Assembly: GCA_937892275.1 (NCBI GenBank)
Contig: CALAVG010000162.1
Location: forward strand, 1-14,064
Direction of reading: 5' to 3'
Source of the DNA: an uncultured Methanomicrobiales archaeon
GTDB taxonomy: Archaea > Thermoplasmatota > Thermoplasmata > Methanomassiliicoccales > Methanomethylophilaceae
Length of the DNA: 14,064 nucleotides
In this document: positions 13,088 to 14,064 of the stretch, one piece after another
Numbering within the stretch: position 1 is the first letter of the stretch
Layout of the letters: every line of letters begins with the position of its first letter
The notes under the pieces: generated by a model
The model's database searches: none
Told to the model about the DNA's origin: nothing
Seen by the model: the letters and a program-made list of their open reading frames with translations, nothing else
Position numbers and translations under genes: made by a program

Positions 13088-14064
13088 ATGCAAAACTACA
13101 GATTCACGGTGGTTGAGAATGCGAGTTCCAAGATGCCTGTGCATGCTGAGGCCCCTGCGAAAGAGACTTCATCGTATTACGGGAGCAACGTATTCGATAG
13201 GAGAGCAATGAGGAAGTATCTCTCGGAAGATACCAGAAGATCGATCTACGAGACCATTGAGCGCGGGGCCACCCTTGACAGGGAGGTGGCCAACAATGTC
13301 GCCGAGGGCATGAGGAGATGGGCGATGGATCTGGGTGCGACGCATTACACGCACTGGTTCCAACCGCTCACCGGCGGGACGGCGGAGAAGCATGACTCCT
13401 TCGCGGACCCCCGCGGTCACGGTGAATCACTGGAGAAGTTCTCAGGCAAACTGCTTTTCCAGCAGGAGCCGGATGCATCCTCGTTCCCAAGCGGAGGCCT
13501 CAGGAACACGTTCGAGGCAAGAGGGTACACCGCATGGGATCCCTCCTCCCCAGCGTTCGTCATCGGGGACACACTGTGCATCCCCACGGTATTCGTATCC
13601 TATACGGGGGAGGCCCTCGATTATAAGACCCCTTTGCTCAAATCCGATTCGGCTGTAACAGCCGCAGCAAAATCCGTACTGGAATATTTCGGAGAGGGAA
13701 GCGAGGTCGTACATTCGTATCTCGGATGGGAGCAGGAGTACTTCCTTGTGGACAAGGATATCTTTATGCAGCGTCCGGACCTGGTCCTCACGGACCGTAC
13801 ACTTATCGGTCATGACAGCGCCAGGAACCAGCAGCTCGACGATCACTACTTCGGGGACATCCCTCCGCGCGTCCTGGCATTCATGAGGGATCTGGAGTTC
13901 GAGGCGTACAAGCTCGGAATACCGGTCAAGACGAGGCATAACGAGGTCGCACCCAACCAGTTCGAGATAGCTCCCGTGTACGAGGCGGCTAATCTCGCTA
14001 TAGATCACAACCTGCTGCTCATGTCGGTGATGAGATCGGTGGCCGAGAAGCACGGTTTCGAGGT
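13088..14064 (+). CDS. glnN: Type III glutamine synthetase, N-terminal part (3' end outside window)
   Basis: Makes glutamine from glutamate, ammonia and ATP. The frame is open from ATG 13088 to the window edge (325 residues) with no stop. Family GSIII landmarks appear in order: YYGSNVFDRRAMRKYL near 27-42, THYTHWFQPLTGGTAEKHDSF near 85-105, EPDASSFPSGGLRNTFEARG near 125-144, the metal-binding GWEQEYFLVD near 215, and the catalytic KTRHNEVAPNQFEIAPVYE near 280-298. The N-terminus MQNYRFTVVE fits bacterial GSIII starts, supporting this ATG over the later internal Met. The visible part ends just before the conserved His-rich nucleotide-binding core expected next in the family, so activity cannot be fully judged. 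It has its own promoter and does not share an operon with carB. It is either a paralog of the left-edge gene or a complementary piece of a similar one. Confidence 0.93.
   Translation, partial: MQNYRFTVVENASSKMPVHAEAPAKETSSYYGSNVFDRRAMRKYLSEDTRRSIYETIERGATLDREVANNVAEGMRRWAMDLGATHYTHWFQPLTGGTAEKHDSFADPRGHGESLEKFSGKLLFQQEPDASSFPSGGLRNTFEARGYTAWDPSSPAFVIGDTLCIPTVFVSYTGEALDYKTPLLKSDSAVTAAAKSVLEYFGEGSEVVHSYLGWEQEYFLVDKDIFMQRPDLVLTDRTLIGHDSARNQQLDDHYFGDIPPRVLAFMRDLEFEAYKLGIPVKTRHNEVAPNQFEIAPVYEAANLAIDHNLLLMSVMRSVAEKHGFE

Noticed and set aside
13442..14053. Minus-strand ORF of 203 aa near the right edge
   Set aside because: It is antisense to the type III glutamine synthetase, whose + strand frame is open to the window end and matches the family.
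1..14064. CRISPR arrays, tRNA or rRNA genes, insertion sequences, phage or defence genes
   Set aside because: I looked in all intergenic gaps on both strands and saw no spaced direct repeats, cloverleaf-like sequence, transposase or integrase motif; the gaps are short and hold promoter-like and hairpin sequence.

Overview
The window looks like archaeal chromosome, most plausibly from a methanogen-related Thermoplasmata lineage such as Methanomassiliicoccales. The clues are TATA-like boxes about 25 bp before several start codons (apparently leaderless genes), an archaeal-type CTP synthase, an Lrp/AsnC regulator, heavy AGG/AGA and ATA codon use at moderately high GC, and no TAG among the eight visible stop codons. 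The lineage is inferred from style, not from a search.

Layout, left to right. The window opens inside a type III glutamine synthetase (C-terminal 354 residues, + strand). Ten bases later comes a full-length, single-chain glutamate synthase large subunit (gltB, 1454 aa). Then comes about 450 bp holding one small unrecognised minus-strand ORF and a decayed, frameshifted relative of part of it. An Lrp/AsnC regulator (+) follows, converging on a stand-alone chorismate mutase (-), which lies downstream of CTP synthase pyrG (-). pyrG is divergent from carA-carB (+), whose ORFs overlap by ATGA. After a hairpin terminator and an AT-rich promoter region, a second type III glutamine synthetase begins (N-terminal 325 residues) and runs off the right edge.

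The genes form a glutamine hub. Glutamine synthetase makes glutamine. GltB, PyrG and CarA are each glutamine amidotransferases that spend it, on glutamate, CTP and carbamoyl phosphate. CarAB feeds pyrimidine and arginine synthesis, and PyrG completes the CTP branch. The Lrp-type protein is a natural candidate regulator. Chorismate mutase belongs to Phe/Tyr synthesis and is the odd member.

Most of the window is conserved core metabolism, and I see no defence system, mobile element, CRISPR array or RNA gene. The most interesting points are the pairing of type III GS with a bacterial-style fused GltB lacking gltD, the two complementary GS fragments at the edges, repeated short motifs in the promoter regions, and the decayed small-ORF region.
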